Shown here: one piece after another, positions 40,215-50,679 of the stretch
How positions within the stretch are numbered: position 1 is the first letter of the stretch
How the letters are laid out: each line of letters starts with the position of its first letter
Assembly (NCBI RefSeq): GCF_900021175.1
Contig: NZ_FCOP01000010.1
Location: 444,940-508,939, forward strand
Direction of reading: 5' to 3'
DNA from: Pseudenterobacter timonensis
GTDB taxonomy: Bacteria > Pseudomonadota > Gammaproteobacteria > Enterobacterales > Enterobacteriaceae
DNA length: 64,000 nucleotides
The notes under the pieces: generated by a model
What the model saw: the letters and a program-made list of their open reading frames with translations, nothing else
Databases searched by the model: none
What the model was told of the DNA's origin: nothing
Position numbers and translations under genes: made by a program

Positions 40215-41267
40215 CTAAATCAACGCTCCGGCACGTAATTGCTGCAACAAGCGCTCCACGGGGGCCGCCAGTCCTACTGACGGCGGTTGCGCTAAGTTAT
40301 ACCAAAGACCATTGCCTTCATCCATGCAAGAGGAGAAGGAGGACACGGGAAGCCACATTGGCACAATATCCAGATGGAAATGGCTGAACGTGTGGCGAAA
40401 CGCGGTCTGCTGGGTTAGATTATCGGCCGATATTCCGTGCTGTTTAAGCCATTCGCGAAGCGCCGCTTCATCTGCAAACTGCGGGAAGCAGTGAAGCCCG
40501 CCCCACAGGCCGCTGGGCGGGCGCTTCTCCAGAAATACCTCGTCGCCGTGCTGCATCATCAGCATACAGGCGGAGCGCTCCGGCAGCGTCTGCTTTGGCT
40601 TTTTGCCCGGATACTGCGCCCACGACTGGTTCGCTCTGGCGATACAGATATTGTTCACCGGGCAAAGCTCGCATTTTGGCTTTGAGCGGGTGCAAACCAT
40701 CGCGCCGAGATCCATCATCGCCTGGTTAAAACGCGCCACGCCAGCGGCGGGTGTCACCGTTTCGCTGATTGTCCAGAGCCGCTTTTCCACCTCTTTTTTA
40801 CCCGGCCAGCCGCTTACAGCATAGCAGCGAGCCAGCACGCGTTTTACATTGCCGTCGAGAATCGGAAAATGCTGGTTTAAGGAGAGGGAGAGGATCGCCC
40901 CGGCGGTAGAGCGTCCGACCCCCGGCAGCGCAGCCACCTCTTCAAAGGTTTGCGGGAAAATTCCGTTGTGCCGGGTAGCGACCTGCTGGGCCGCGAGATG
41001 CAGATTGCGGGCGCGGGCGTAATAGCCAAGACCGGTCCACAGGTGCAGCACCTCATCCAGCGGCGCGTTTGCCAGATCTGTCACCGTCGGAAAGCGCGCC
41101 ATAAAGCGCTCAAAATAGGGGATAACCGTCGCGACCTGCGTCTGTTGCAACATCACCTCGGAGAGCCATACTTTGTAGGGCGTTTTTTCGATTTGCCAGG
41201 GCAGGGTTTTACGCCCGTATTTGTCGTACCAGTCCAGCACCTGGGCTGAAAATTGAGAGGCTTGCAT
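40215..41267 (-). CDS. mutY: A/G-specific adenine DNA glycosylase MutY
   Basis: 350 residues from ATG 41267, the E. coli length; a second ATG at 41273 adds two residues. Helix-hairpin-helix [13 protein letters not shown] with the catalytic aspartate in [11 protein letters not shown], the [4Fe-4S] loop [17 protein letters not shown], and a C-terminal NUDIX-like 8-oxoG recognition domain (about 230-345, [12 protein letters not shown]). It removes adenine mispaired with 8-oxoguanine. Divergent from trmB. Confidence 0.97.
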   Translation of the reverse strand: MQASQFSAQVLDWYDKYGRKTLPWQIEKTPYKVWLSEVMLQQTQVATVIPYFERFMARFPTVTDLANAPLDEVLHLWTGLGYYARARNLHLAAQQVATRHNGIFPQTFEEVAALPGVGRSTAGAILSLSLNQHFPILDGNVKRVLARCYAVSGWPGKKEVEKRLWTISETVTPAAGVARFNQAMMDLGAMVCTRSKPKCELCPVNNICIARANQSWAQYPGKKPKQTLPERSACMLMMQHGDEVFLEKRPPSGLWGGLHCFPQFADEAALREWLKQHGISADNLTQQTAFRHTFSHFHLDIVPMWLPVSSFSSCMDEGNGLWYNLAQPPSVGLAAPVERLLQQLRAGALI

Positions 41268-41409
41268 GGTCATTGATTCGCATTATCAGGGAGCCAGATT
41301 GCAGCACAGCGGCCCCGACCTGTAAACCGGATCTTTCCCAGGCTTGCATAGAAGGCTTAACTTTGGATAATGCCCGTTTCCCGAACATTCTCACTGGCAG
41401 ACACTTTTT

Positions 41410-42129
41410 ATGAAAAACGACGTCATTTCACCGGAATTTGATGAAAACGGCCGCCCGCTGCGCCGTATTCGTAGCTTTGTGCGTCGTCAGGGGCGCCTGA
41501 CAAAAGGGCAGCAGCATGCGCTGGATAACTTCTGGCCGGTGATGGGCGTTGAGTTTAGCGAAGAGCCGCTCGACTTCGTGGCGCTGTTTGGCCGCGACGC
41601 GCCCGTCACGCTGGAGATCGGTTTTGGCATGGGCGCCTCGCTGGTGACGATGGCGAAAGCGTGTCCGGAGCAGAACTTCCTCGGCATTGAGGTCCACTCT
41701 CCTGGCGTCGGCGCCTGTCTGGCCCAGGCGCATGAAGAGGGTGTAGAGAACCTGCGCGTGATGTGTCACGATGCGGTGGAAGTGCTGCACAAAATGATCC
41801 CTGATAACGCATTAAGCATGGTGCAGCTCTTTTTCCCTGACCCCTGGCATAAAGCGCGTCATAATAAACGCCGTATTGTTCAGGCTCCTTTTGCTGAGCT
41901 TGTGAAAAGCAAGCTGAAGCTCGGCGGCGTGTTCCATATGGCGACCGACTGGGAGCCCTATGCGGAACATATGCTGGAGGTAATGTCGTCGCTGGATGGG
42001 TATAAAAACCAGTCAGCCACCAACGACTATGTACCACGCCCGGAATCACGTCCGGTAACCAAATTTGAACAGCGTGGCCATCGTCTTGGTCACGGCGTAT
42101 GGGACTTAATGTTCGAGAGGGTGAAATAA
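41410..42129 (+). CDS. trmB: tRNA (guanine-N7)-methyltransferase TrmB
   Basis: 239 residues. SAM-binding site [12 protein letters not shown], followed by [16 protein letters not shown], the substrate motif [19 protein letters not shown] and C-terminal [20 protein letters not shown]. It makes m7G46 in tRNA. yggL overlaps its stop by one base. Confidence 0.97.
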   Translation: MKNDVISPEFDENGRPLRRIRSFVRRQGRLTKGQQHALDNFWPVMGVEFSEEPLDFVALFGRDAPVTLEIGFGMGASLVTMAKACPEQNFLGIEVHSPGVGACLAQAHEEGVENLRVMCHDAVEVLHKMIPDNALSMVQLFFPDPWHKARHNKRRIVQAPFAELVKSKLKLGGVFHMATDWEPYAEHMLEVMSSLDGYKNQSATNDYVPRPESRPVTKFEQRGHRLGHGVWDLMFERVK

Positions 42130-42455
42130 TGGCAAAGAATCGTAGCCGTCGTCTGCGTAAAAAGATGCATATCGATGAGTTTCAGGAAGTAGGTTTCTCC
42201 GTCGCCTGGCGTTTCCCGGAGGGGACCAGCGTAGAGAAGATTGACCAGGACGTTGACGCGTTTATTAACGAAGTCATCGAGCCGAACAAGCTGGCGTTTG
42301 ACGGCAGTGGCTATCTGGCCTGGGAAGGGCTGATCTGCCTGCAGGAGATTGGTAAATGCACGGAAGAACATCAGGCTATCGTGCGCAAATGGCTTGAAGA
42401 TCGCCAGTACGAAGAGGTGCGCGTCAGCGAACTTTTCGATATCTGGTGGGACTAA
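42129..42455 (+). CDS. yggL: DUF469 protein YggL
   Basis: 108 residues from ATG 42129, which shares an A with the trmB stop (TAATG). [20 protein letters not shown] is the family start. The family is associated with ribosome assembly (50S binding) in E. coli. Very acidic C-terminus. Confidence 0.95.
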   Translation: MAKNRSRRLRKKMHIDEFQEVGFSVAWRFPEGTSVEKIDQDVDAFINEVIEPNKLAFDGSGYLAWEGLICLQEIGKCTEEHQAIVRKWLEDRQYEEVRVSELFDIWWD

Positions 42456-42504
42456 GTAGCACAGGGCCGGCAAATGCTGGCCCGTTTTGTCTTGAGGGAA
42501 ACTT

Positions 42505-43224
42505 ATGATGCGCAAAACGCTGCTCGCCGCGGCATTAATGACCACGACCCTGGCCGCTCACGCGGAGTACAAATGTGAAGTGACGCCGCGTGACGATGTG
42601 ATCTTAAGTCCACAAACCGTACAGGTAAAAGGCGAGAACGGAAATCTGGTCATCACGCCGGATGGCAACGTGATGTATAACGGCAAACAATATACCCTGA
42701 GCGCGGCGCAACGCGAGCAGGCGAAAGATTATCAGGCGGATCTGCGCGCGGCGCTGCCGTGGATCGACGAAGGGGCGCAAAGCCGCGTCGAAAAAGGCCG
42801 CGTGGCGCTGGATAAGATCATCGCCAAAGAGGTGGGGGAGAGCAGCAATATGCGCACCCGCCTGACCAAACTGGACGCGCAGCTTAAAGAGCAGATGAAC
42901 CGTATTATTGAGCATCGTCCTGACGGTTTAACCTTCCACTACCAGGCTATCGATCAGGTGCGCGCCGATGGTCAGAATCTGGTAAATCAGGCGATGGGCG
43001 GTATTCTCCAGGACAGCATTAACGAGATGGGCGCCAAAGCGGTGCTGAAAGGCGGCGGGAATCCGTTACAGGGCGTGTTAGGCAGCCTGGGCGGTTTGCA
43101 GACGGCGATCCAGAATGAATGGAAAAATCAGGAAGCGGATTTCCAGCAGTTCGGGAAAGATGTTTGTAAACGCGTGGTGTCGCTGGAAGATAGCCGTAAG
43201 GCGCTGGTAGGGACGCTGAAGTAA
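42505..43224 (+). CDS. yggN: DUF2884 periplasmic protein YggN
   Basis: 239 residues with signal peptide about 1-21 (TLAAHAEYKCE). The mature part has LSAAQREQAKDYQADLRAALPWI and a glycine-rich stretch before the C-terminal helix. Function unknown. It follows yggL after 49 bases. A repeat array starts right behind it. Confidence 0.93.
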   Translation: MMRKTLLAAALMTTTLAAHAEYKCEVTPRDDVILSPQTVQVKGENGNLVITPDGNVMYNGKQYTLSAAQREQAKDYQADLRAALPWIDEGAQSRVEKGRVALDKIIAKEVGESSNMRTRLTKLDAQLKEQMNRIIEHRPDGLTFHYQAIDQVRADGQNLVNQAMGGILQDSINEMGAKAVLKGGGNPLQGVLGSLGGLQTAIQNEWKNQEADFQQFGKDVCKRVVSLEDSRKALVGTLK

Positions 43225-43237
43225 GCGAGTCGCGTTG

Positions 43238-43650
43238 GCCCCTCACCCTAACCCTCTCCCCAAAGGGGAGAGGGGATAGTCCGCACTTCACGTCAGGTAT
43301 CGCACTGCCTTTCCCCCTCTCCCTTTCAGGGAGAAGAACGGGGTGAGGGTATTCACACCACCGGTCTGCTTTTCCCCTCTCCCTTTCAGGGAAAAGAACG
43401 GGCGAGGGTATTCACACCACAGGTCTGCCTTCCCTTCTCCCTTTCAGGGAGAAGAACGGGGAGAGGGTATTCACACCACCGGTCTGCCTTCCCCTCTCCC
43501 TTTCAGGGAGAAGAACGGGGCGAGGATATTCACACCACCGGTCTGCTTTTCCCCTCTCCCTTGCAGGGAGAAGAACGGGGTGAGGGTATTCACACCACCG
43601 GTCTGCCTTTCCCCCTCTCCCTTTCAGGGAGAGGGTCGGGGTGAGGGTAA
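43238..43650. repeat. Five-copy 59-bp tandem array between yggN and a DUF559 gene
   Basis: ATTCACACCAC occurs at 43351, 43410, 43469, 43528 and 43588, a period of 59 (once 60). Units join GGTATTCACACCACCGGTCT to the REP-like CCTCTCCCTTTCAGGGAGA core. The array runs into the end of the next gene. Frames through it are not genes. Confidence 0.93.
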
Positions 43651-43986
43651 AAGTCTGCGCAAATTTACCAGTATCTCCTCCAGCACTGCCTCTTCGTTCT
43701 GCCAGAGTTCATTGTTCCAGAACCGTATCACCATCCAGCCATTTTCCCTGAGCCAGGCCGTGCGGCGACGATCGTAATCGCGCCTCTCATTATGCTGCCC
43801 GCCATCCAGCTCGACCGCCAGCCGCGCTTCGCAGCAGGCAAAATCCAGAATGTAGTTACCGACCGGATGCTGTCGGCGAAATTTATAGAGCGAGAAGCGG
43901 CGGCTGCGTAGCAGATACCAGAGCCGCTTCTCTTCCTGTGTCTGCTCGCGTCTGAGCTTTTTAGCATGCGAATAAATAATGTCCAT
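43624..43986 (-). CDS. DUF559 (Vsr-like endonuclease fold) protein
   Basis: 120 residues from ATG 43986. DUF559 pattern: KKLRREQTQEEKRLWYLLR, RRFSLYKFRRQHPVGNYILDF, CEARLAVELDGGQH and VIRFWNNEL. The Asp and Glu in the DF and VELDGGQH motifs fit a PD-(D/E)XK nuclease-like site. The last ten or so residues (LLPSPRPSP) are encoded by the REP-like array, so the original C-terminus may have been replaced. Function unknown. Confidence 0.8.
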   Translation of the reverse strand: MDIIYSHAKKLRREQTQEEKRLWYLLRSRRFSLYKFRRQHPVGNYILDFACCEARLAVELDGGQHNERRDYDRRRTAWLRENGWMVIRFWNNELWQNEEAVLEEILVNLRRLLPSPRPSP

Positions 43987-44049
43987 CGCCACACTCTGCC
44001 AGCCTTTTCCTCCGCTGGCAGAACGGGACGTCAATTCCTGAACCGCGCT

Positions 44050-45192
44050 TCAGGAATCTTCGGCGAGGAAGAGCTCAAGCAGGGAGTTTAAGAAGAGTTT
44101 GCCGTGCGGGGTGATCTGCCAGTACGTCTCGCATTCGGTGATGTAACCCTTCGCCAGCGCGTCGTCAATCTGCGGACGGATCGTTGATTCCGGCAGCCCG
44201 GTGTAAAGGGTAAACTCCGCGCGCGGCGCCGGTTCCAGCAGCCGGAAGCGGTTCATAAAGAACTCGAACGGTTTATCCGCCGCCGCAACGTCGTGGCTGC
44301 GCTCCAGATAACGCCCTTCCATATAGCCGCGCGGATGGCGCGTTTTGGCGGTGCGCAGAATGCGTCCGTCCGGGAAAGTCACCTTTCCATGCGCGCCGCA
44401 GCCAATGCCCAGATAGTCGCCAAAGCGCCAGTAGTTGAGGTTATGCTGGCACTGATAGCCCGGCTTCGCATAGGCAGATGTCTCATACTGCTCATAGCCA
44501 GCGGCCGTCAGAAGCTGATGCCCCTGCTCGAAAATGTCCCACAGCGCGTCATCGTCCGGCAGTACAGGGGGGCGGGAGCCAAAGAGCGTATTTGGCTCAA
44601 TAGTCAGCTGATACCAGGAGAGATGGGGCGGGTTGAGGGCAATTGCCTGGCGCAAATCGTCCAGCGCCTCCTCCAGCGTCTGGTCCGGCAGGCCATGCAT
44701 TAAATCCAGGTTAAAGCTGCGCAGCCCCAGGCCGGTCGCCAGCTTCGCGGCGCGCTTCGCCTCTTCCGGACCATGGATACGCCCGAGACGCTTTAGCTTC
44801 GGCTCGCTAAAGCTCTGCACGCCGATGGAGATACGATTGACCCCCGCGCGCTGATAATCGACAAAGCGGTCAGCCTCCACGGTGCCGGGGTTGGCTTCCA
44901 TCGTAATCTCGGCATCCGCCGCCAGATCCAGGCGCGCACGTACGCCATCCAGCAGCGTCTGCATCGCCGGACCGGAGAGCAGGCTCGGCGTACCGCCGCC
45001 AATAAAAATGGTCTTCACTTCGCGTCCCTGCGCGTAAGGCACGTCTGCGTCCAGATCCGCAAGCAGATGCTGGACATAGTCGTCATGCGGTACCTCGCCC
45101 TTCAGCGCGTGCGAGTTGAAATCGCAGTACGGGCATTTCTGCACGCACCACGGGATATGAATATAAAGACTCAGGGGCGGCAAATTAGCCAT
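44050..45192 (-). CDS. hemW: Heme chaperone HemW
   Basis: 380 residues. Radical SAM cluster motif [11 protein letters not shown] at the N-terminus and the HemN-like core ([43 protein letters not shown]), but without the N-terminal cysteine extension of HemN; HemW inserts heme into respiratory enzymes. It overlaps rdgB by eight bases and belongs to the yggS-yggT-yggU-rdgB-hemW operon. Confidence 0.96.
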   Translation of the reverse strand: MANLPPLSLYIHIPWCVQKCPYCDFNSHALKGEVPHDDYVQHLLADLDADVPYAQGREVKTIFIGGGTPSLLSGPAMQTLLDGVRARLDLAADAEITMEANPGTVEADRFVDYQRAGVNRISIGVQSFSEPKLKRLGRIHGPEEAKRAAKLATGLGLRSFNLDLMHGLPDQTLEEALDDLRQAIALNPPHLSWYQLTIEPNTLFGSRPPVLPDDDALWDIFEQGHQLLTAAGYEQYETSAYAKPGYQCQHNLNYWRFGDYLGIGCGAHGKVTFPDGRILRTAKTRHPRGYMEGRYLERSHDVAAADKPFEFFMNRFRLLEPAPRAEFTLYTGLPESTIRPQIDDALAKGYITECETYWQITPHGKLFLNSLLELFLAEDS

Positions 45193-45778
45193 TACGTAAT
45201 GCTTCCAGTAATAGTTTCAGCGCGCGTCCGCGGTGGGAAATGGCGCTTTTTTCTTCGCGGGTCAGCTCCGCGGCGGTTTTGCCCTCGGTTGGGACAAAGA
45301 AAATCGGATCATAGCCAAAGCCGCCGCTGCCCGCCGCTTCACGGGTAATCACCCCCGGCCAGCTGCCGTGGCAGACGATGGGCGTAGGATCTTCCGCATG
45401 ACGCATGTAGACCAGTACGCAGTGGAACTGCGCCTGACGCTGGTCGTCCGGCACCGTTTTCAGCGCCTCCAGCAGTTTTTCCAGATTCTGCTGGTCACTC
45501 GCCTCTGCGCCAGCGTAGCGGGCAGAGTAAATGCCCGGCGCACCGCCCAGATAGTCCACGGCGATGCCGGAGTCATCGGCAATGGCGGGCAATCCGGTGA
45601 TCTTTGCGGCATGGCGCGCTTTCAGTATGGCATTTTCGATAAACGTCAGCCCCGTCTCCTCGGCGGACTCTACGCCCAGATCGGTCTGGGCGACCACATC
45701 CAGGCCGAAATCTTTCAACAGCGAGGCCAGCTCGCGCACTTTACCGGCATTGCCAGTAGCGAGAACAACTTTCTGCAT
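45185..45778 (-). CDS. rdgB: XTP/dITP pyrophosphatase RdgB
   Basis: 197 residues, Ham1 family: [14 protein letters not shown] at the start, [38 protein letters not shown] and [11 protein letters not shown]. It hydrolyses non-canonical purine triphosphates, preventing their incorporation into DNA. Three bases after yggU. Confidence 0.97.
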   Translation of the reverse strand: MQKVVLATGNAGKVRELASLLKDFGLDVVAQTDLGVESAEETGLTFIENAILKARHAAKITGLPAIADDSGIAVDYLGGAPGIYSARYAGAEASDQQNLEKLLEALKTVPDDQRQAQFHCVLVYMRHAEDPTPIVCHGSWPGVITREAAGSGGFGYDPIFFVPTEGKTAAELTREEKSAISHRGRALKLLLEALRNG

Positions 45779-45781
45779 TGT

Positions 45782-46078
45782 TTAATCCTGTTCGGTTAGC
45801 GCCGCGACTTCCGTCGGGAGGGTTTGCGGATGGAGGATTTTTACCTGTTTATGGCGCCCCAGCTCACCTTTTTCAATGATGACCTGGCTTTTGGCGACTC
45901 GAAACTGTTTGGCCAGATATTTGGTCAGGTGGGCGTTCGCCTGACCGTCAACGGGCGGGGCGGTGATGGCGACTTTGAGTTCGTCGCCATGCAGCCCGAC
46001 AATGCTGTCCCGGCTGGCTTTCGGCTGAATATAAAGCCGCAAAACCAGCCCGTCATCGCAGAGACTCACGGCACTCAT
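45782..46078 (-). CDS. yggU: DUF167 protein YggU
   Basis: 98 residues from ATG 46078, which overlaps the yggT stop as [29 protein letters not shown] and [17 protein letters not shown] are family signatures. Function unknown. An earlier ATG at 46090 would lie inside yggT. Confidence 0.94.
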   Translation of the reverse strand: MSAVSLCDDGLVLRLYIQPKASRDSIVGLHGDELKVAITAPPVDGQANAHLTKYLAKQFRVAKSQVIIEKGELGRHKQVKILHPQTLPTEVAALTEQD

Positions 46079-46641
46079 AGCGCCATCCACAGCCCCGGCA
46101 GCAGCATGTCGCCCGTCGACTGGAGCAGTTCGCCAATACCCATATTGATCACATAGAGCAGCAGCACGAGGATCATCGGTGAAAAATCGATACCGCCCAT
46201 CGAAGGCAGCAGATTACGGATCGGGCGCAGCAGCGGCTCGGTGAGCTGGATAAGCGCATATTCCACCGGGCTACGGCCCTGGCTGACCCAGCTCATGATC
46301 GCCATAACCAGCAGCACCCAGAAGATGAGCGAGCCGATGGTTTTCAGCAGGATCAGCACGGCGGCGATCCAGATGATCGGCTGGAAGGTCACCACCATAA
46401 ACAGCACGATGGCTTTGATGACGCACAGCACAAACGCAACCAGCAGCGAGGCGCTGTCAATCGGCCCCATCGCCGGGATAATGCGGCGTAACGGCCCGAT
46501 AATGGGCTGAGTGATTTTCACCACAAACTGGGAGAACGGGTTGTAAAAATCACAGCGGGCCCACTGCATCCAGACGCGCAATAAAAGCACCATCGTATAC
46601 AGTTCAATGACCGTGGAGAGCAGGAAAGTCAACGTCTTCAT
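46075..46641 (-). CDS. yggT: YGGT-family inner-membrane protein YggT
   Basis: 188 residues, a duplicated YGGT unit with [21 protein letters not shown] in the first and the equivalent [21 protein letters not shown] in the second. Four to six membrane helices. Linked to osmotic/cation tolerance in some bacteria. Same operon as yggS. Confidence 0.95.
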   Translation of the reverse strand: MKTLTFLLSTVIELYTMVLLLRVWMQWARCDFYNPFSQFVVKITQPIIGPLRRIIPAMGPIDSASLLVAFVLCVIKAIVLFMVVTFQPIIWIAAVLILLKTIGSLIFWVLLVMAIMSWVSQGRSPVEYALIQLTEPLLRPIRNLLPSMGGIDFSPMILVLLLYVINMGIGELLQSTGDMLLPGLWMAL

Positions 46642-46659
46642 GGCGTTCCTCAGGTTTCC

Positions 46660-47361
46660 TTATTTTGTGTAATCGCGCGCACCGAAAATCGCGGTACCGA
46701 TGCGCACCATAGTGCTGCCTGCCGCAATGGCGGCTTCCATATCGTCTGACATGCCCAGAGAAAGCGTGTCTACGGTTGCGTAGCGCGTTTTAAGCGCCTC
46801 AAATGCTACAGCCATTTGCCGTGCCACGGCAAACTGCCTCTCATAATTTGATTCCGGAGCAGGGATCGCCATCAGCCCGCGCAGGGTTAAACCGGGCAGC
46901 GCGGCGACCTGTTCCGCCAGCGCATCCAGGTCGGCAAGCGCGATCCCCGATTTGCTGTTCTCATCACTGATATTGATTTGAATCAGCACGTTAAGGGGAG
47001 TCATGCCCGACGGACGCTGGTCGCTCAGGCGAGTGGCGATGCGCAGGCGATCCACCGTGTGGCACCAGTCGAAATTCTCGGCCACCAGACGGCTTTTGTT
47101 CGACTGCAAGGGACCAATAAAGTGCCATTGCAGATCGCGATTTCCCGCTTCGTGAAAATAACGAATTTTATCCACGCCCTCCTGCACATAATTTTCGCCA
47201 AAGGCGCGCTGTCCAGCGGCGATCGCCTCTGCGATGGCGCTCGCAGGTTTGGTTTTACTCACTGCAAGTAACGTAACTTCTTCTGAAGCACGGCCGCAAC
47301 GTGTTGCAGCGGCTGAGATTTTGTCCCGGACCTGTGCCAGGTTATGCGCAATGTCGTTCAT
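46660..47361 (-). CDS. yggS: Pyridoxal-phosphate homeostasis protein YggS
   Basis: 233 residues, PLP-binding TIM-barrel with K36 in LLAVSKTKP, FGENYVQEG, WHFIGPLQSNK and LSLGMSDDMEAAI. It regulates PLP and amino-acid homeostasis and has no known catalytic role. Divergent from yggR; first gene of the operon ending in hemW. Confidence 0.96.
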   Translation of the reverse strand: MNDIAHNLAQVRDKISAAATRCGRASEEVTLLAVSKTKPASAIAEAIAAGQRAFGENYVQEGVDKIRYFHEAGNRDLQWHFIGPLQSNKSRLVAENFDWCHTVDRLRIATRLSDQRPSGMTPLNVLIQINISDENSKSGIALADLDALAEQVAALPGLTLRGLMAIPAPESNYERQFAVARQMAVAFEALKTRYATVDTLSLGMSDDMEAAIAAGSTMVRIGTAIFGARDYTK

Positions 47362-47378
47362 ATTCCGAGGGTGGTCGT

Positions 47379-48359
47379 ATGGTGTTGGAAGAAATTGTGG
47401 CCCTAAGTGTAAAGCATAACGTCTCCGATCTACACCTGTGCGGTGATTCGCCGCCGCGCTGGCGCAGGCTGGGCAGGCTTGAGCCTGCCCCCTTTCCTGC
47501 GCCGGACATTCCAGCGCTGTTAAAGAAATGGCTTAACGACGAACAGCAGGGTGCCTGGTGGGCGAGCGGACAGCTTGATTTCGCTATCGCCCTCAATAAC
47601 GGCTATCGCCTGCGGGCCAGCGCCTTTGCCCATCTTCGCGGCGTTTCGCTGGCCCTGCGGATCCTGCCGCAACGCTCCCCGCAGCTTGCGACGCTCGGCA
47701 CACCGCAGGCGATACCGGATCTGCTTGCCAGCGACAATGGCCTGATTCTGGTGGTCGGGGCGACGGGGAGCGGTAAGTCCACCACTCTGGCGGCGATGGT
47801 CGATCACCTTAACCACCACGTTGAACGCCATATCCTGACGCTGGAAGATCCGGTGGAGTTTGTTTACGAGAGTAAGCGCTGCCTCATTCAGCAACGCGAA
47901 ATTGGCGAACACTGCCCAACGTTTGCACAGGCGCTCCGCGCCGCGCTGCGTGAAGATCCAGACGTTATCCTGCTGGGTGAACTGCGCGACGAGGAAACGA
48001 TACGGCTTGCCCTGACGGCGGCGGAAACGGGCCATCTGGTGCTGGCTACGCTCCATACCCGCGGTGCGGCGCAGGCTGTGGAACGGCTGGTGGATACCTT
48101 TCCGGCCCAGGAGAAAGATCCGGTACGCAGTCAGCTGGCGGGGAGCCTGCGGGCGGTAATGGCGCAAAAGCTGGTGCAGGATAACCAGGGCGGGCGCGTG
48201 GCGCTGTTCGAACTGCTGGTCAATACCCCCGCTTCGGCGAACCTTATCCGCGAGGGTAAAACGCACCAGTTGCCCGGCGTGATCCAGACCGGGCAGCAGG
48301 CCGGTATGCAGAACTTTGACCAGAGCCGCGCGGAGCGCCAGGCGCAGGGGCGGCTTTAG
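47379..48359 (+). CDS. yggR: PilT-like type IV pilus retraction ATPase YggR
   Basis: 326 residues from ATG 47379, the E. coli length; the frame upstream overlaps yggS antisense. Walker A GATGSGKST, Asp box LTLEDPVEFVY, Walker B DPDVILLGELRD and His box TGHLVLATLHT are intact, so it should be an active ATPase. Family members drive pilus retraction. It ends in a four-base convergent overlap with the next gene. Confidence 0.94.
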   Translation: MVLEEIVALSVKHNVSDLHLCGDSPPRWRRLGRLEPAPFPAPDIPALLKKWLNDEQQGAWWASGQLDFAIALNNGYRLRASAFAHLRGVSLALRILPQRSPQLATLGTPQAIPDLLASDNGLILVVGATGSGKSTTLAAMVDHLNHHVERHILTLEDPVEFVYESKRCLIQQREIGEHCPTFAQALRAALREDPDVILLGELRDEETIRLALTAAETGHLVLATLHTRGAAQAVERLVDTFPAQEKDPVRSQLAGSLRAVMAQKLVQDNQGGRVALFELLVNTPASANLIREGKTHQLPGVIQTGQQAGMQNFDQSRAERQAQGRL

Positions 48360-50614
48360 CGAATGTTCAGTGAATAGATGGCCGGCAGCGCGCCAGCGGT
48401 CGCCAGGATCTCCAGCCTGAGCTCCCGTGCGGTGACGGGGGTAGTGAAGCGATGTTCCCGAACGGAGTGATGATTATGTGTAACCTCAGCGAGCAGCGCG
48501 TCGTCCGCCCACAGCCGATAATGGGTCACACAGTGGGGCGTGACGGCGTAAAAATGGCCCATTTGCACCGTTTCCATCGCATTGTCGAAGTCGTTGTCCT
48601 GCACCAGCGTCAGATGGCTGAAGGTGCGTGGCGTCTGCCAGCGCCAGCGAATATGCGGCGCGGCGTCGTCAGCAGCGGGCACCCAGGCGTTGGTCTGCTG
48701 CTCCGGGCGCAGACGGCCGTTGAGCAGATGAACCGGGGAATAACAGCGCAGCGGCTCCCTCAGATGCAGCGCGGGAAAGCACTGGTGGGGATGGCGGCGC
48801 GGCAGCCAGAAGTCAAATTCATCCACGCCGTAGTCGCCGTCCGCTATCTGGCGGGTATGCTTCGCCACACGCGCGTTAAGGCTGTTAAACACCGTCATCA
48901 GCCCCGGCAGACGGCTCTCCGTCAGGGCAATCTCAACGCCGGGGCAGGCGTCAAAGGCGACGAAAAGATACTGGTCGCGGTCGCTGACCCAGTCAAAACG
49001 GAAAGCATAGTCGCGCTCGTCCGCCACCTCTGTCTGGCAGACGTCATAGCGCAGCTCCGGGGTAAAGTTACCGCTTTTCTCGCTGCCGAGCAGCTGAAGG
49101 GTGAGCGTTTGCGGCGTTTGCGCCCGCAGACGAAAGGTTATCTCGGGCAGCGAGTCGCCCTGTCTGACCGGCAGCAGAATGGCCATCCGCTCCGCAAGCG
49201 CCAGCCACTGACCATTGGGTACAAGCCGGGTAAGCTGGTATTCGCTGCTGGCGGTGACCGTTGCGCCGCAGGCGGGATCGGAGAGCCGCTGGCGGGGAAG
49301 ATAGCAGCCGCTGGCCTGCAGATGCTGTTGAAGCGCGCCGATGCGCTCGGGCGCGGCCAGCGTACGCGGGGCGATTCGCTGCTGATGGCAGAGCGCCGCT
49401 GCGCGTCCCACCGCTTCGCCGAGCAGCCCGCAGGTGCACATCACCCGTGCGCTGCCGAAGGCGACATGGGAGGCGGAGATCAGCCTGCCGGTGAGAAGCA
49501 GATTATCCAGCGAGCGGCTGTAGAGCGAGCGAAAGGGGATGGTGTAGGTGCCTTTGCTGTGGAACTGGCGACAGCCGTCGTGGGTGCTATAGACCCCGTC
49601 TGCCGGATGCAAATCGATCGACCAGCCGCCGTAAGCCACTGCGTCGTAGTGGTCGCGCTGGTCGATGATATCCTGCTGGCAGAGCAGGTAATCGCCCATA
49701 AACCGGCGGCTCTCCCGCTTGCCGGGGATCGTACCGACCCATTCGATCGTCAGACGATCGGCATCCGGGAAACGGCCCGAGTTTTTAATGTAATCCCAGA
49801 CGCCCCAGACAATCTTCCACAGCTCCCACTTGATCTCCTCGCTCTGATGAACGGTATCCAGGCGGCCGCCCCATTCAAGCCACCAGAGATCGCAGCCGTT
49901 CATGGAGGAGGTCAGGCGGCGATAGCGCGGAATATCGGTGATATTTTTCAGGGCAAAGGAGGGCGGCGTGAACGTTACCGGTTCGGCGGTACGTCTGGTG
50001 TAAAAGTAGATGGAGTGACCGAGCTTATGACCGAAGCTGGCGCCGGGGGCCATCTTCTCACCGAGCTCCTCTTTCTCTTCCGCCCCTTCCCGGAACTCCG
50101 CCCCGGCCAGAAAGCCCAGCACCCCGTCGCCGGTCGCATCGCAAAAGAGGGGAGCGCTCACCTGGTAAAAGGTTTCGTTGATGGCGTTAAAGGCGCGCAC
50201 GCCGGTAATGCGCGAGCCGTTTTTTTCCACCTCGTAGACGGCGGTATTGAGCAGCAACGTCAATCCCGGCTGGCTTTTCACCAGATCGAGCAGCAGCAGA
50301 TCGAACATCACCGGGTTGCCCTCTTTGTTGCGCCAGAGGTTCTCCTCAAGGATTTCGCCCATTATGCCGCCCTCGCGCGCCCAGCGGTTATTGTTGCCCA
50401 TATGCGACGTGGCGCCGTTGGCCCACAGGCGCACTTCGCTGGAGGCGTTACCGCCGAGGACGGACCGGTCCTGAATCAGCACCACATTAAGTCCGTCGCG
50501 GGCGGCCGCCAGGGCGGCGCAGACGCCGGCGAGCCCGCCGCCCGCCACCAGCAGGTCTGTTTCGAGCGCGTTAACGGGAAAACGTCGGGCATCCTGCTGT
50601 GGAGAGATTTTCAT
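48356..50614 (-). CDS. Large FAD-dependent oxidoreductase (PF12831 type) with C-terminal beta domain
   Basis: 752 residues. N-terminal dinucleotide motif LLVAGGGLAGVCAALAAARD, LGGNASSEVRLWANGA, CDATGDGVLGFLAG and LLLTGRLISASHVAFGSAR are typical of FAD_oxidored. The C-terminal 250 residues look like a beta-sandwich (carbohydrate-binding or discoidin-like), inferred from pattern only. No signal peptide. The substrate is unknown, though such enzymes are often linked to sugar or polysaccharide metabolism. A divergent IclR regulator 65 bases away probably controls it. I do not recall this pair between yggR and yqgF in E. coli. Confidence 0.85.
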   Translation of the reverse strand: MKISPQQDARRFPVNALETDLLVAGGGLAGVCAALAAARDGLNVVLIQDRSVLGGNASSEVRLWANGATSHMGNNNRWAREGGIMGEILEENLWRNKEGNPVMFDLLLLDLVKSQPGLTLLLNTAVYEVEKNGSRITGVRAFNAINETFYQVSAPLFCDATGDGVLGFLAGAEFREGAEEKEELGEKMAPGASFGHKLGHSIYFYTRRTAEPVTFTPPSFALKNITDIPRYRRLTSSMNGCDLWWLEWGGRLDTVHQSEEIKWELWKIVWGVWDYIKNSGRFPDADRLTIEWVGTIPGKRESRRFMGDYLLCQQDIIDQRDHYDAVAYGGWSIDLHPADGVYSTHDGCRQFHSKGTYTIPFRSLYSRSLDNLLLTGRLISASHVAFGSARVMCTCGLLGEAVGRAAALCHQQRIAPRTLAAPERIGALQQHLQASGCYLPRQRLSDPACGATVTASSEYQLTRLVPNGQWLALAERMAILLPVRQGDSLPEITFRLRAQTPQTLTLQLLGSEKSGNFTPELRYDVCQTEVADERDYAFRFDWVSDRDQYLFVAFDACPGVEIALTESRLPGLMTVFNSLNARVAKHTRQIADGDYGVDEFDFWLPRRHPHQCFPALHLREPLRCYSPVHLLNGRLRPEQQTNAWVPAADDAAPHIRWRWQTPRTFSHLTLVQDNDFDNAMETVQMGHFYAVTPHCVTHYRLWADDALLAEVTHNHHSVREHRFTTPVTARELRLEILATAGALPAIYSLNIR

Positions 50615-50679
50615 GACCTTGTATCCTTCTGAACTGGCTGTAGAATCGACATACTTATTACCTGAACGAATGCATCGCT

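Noticed and set aside
43343..43777. 144-codon frame at 43.3-43.8 kb
   Set aside because: It translates the 59-bp repeat array and then overlaps the DUF559 gene antisense.
48452..50632. 726-codon frame opposite the FAD oxidoreductase
   Set aside because: Shadow frame in GC-rich DNA; the minus-strand protein has clear FAD motifs and the plus-strand one has no recognisable domain.
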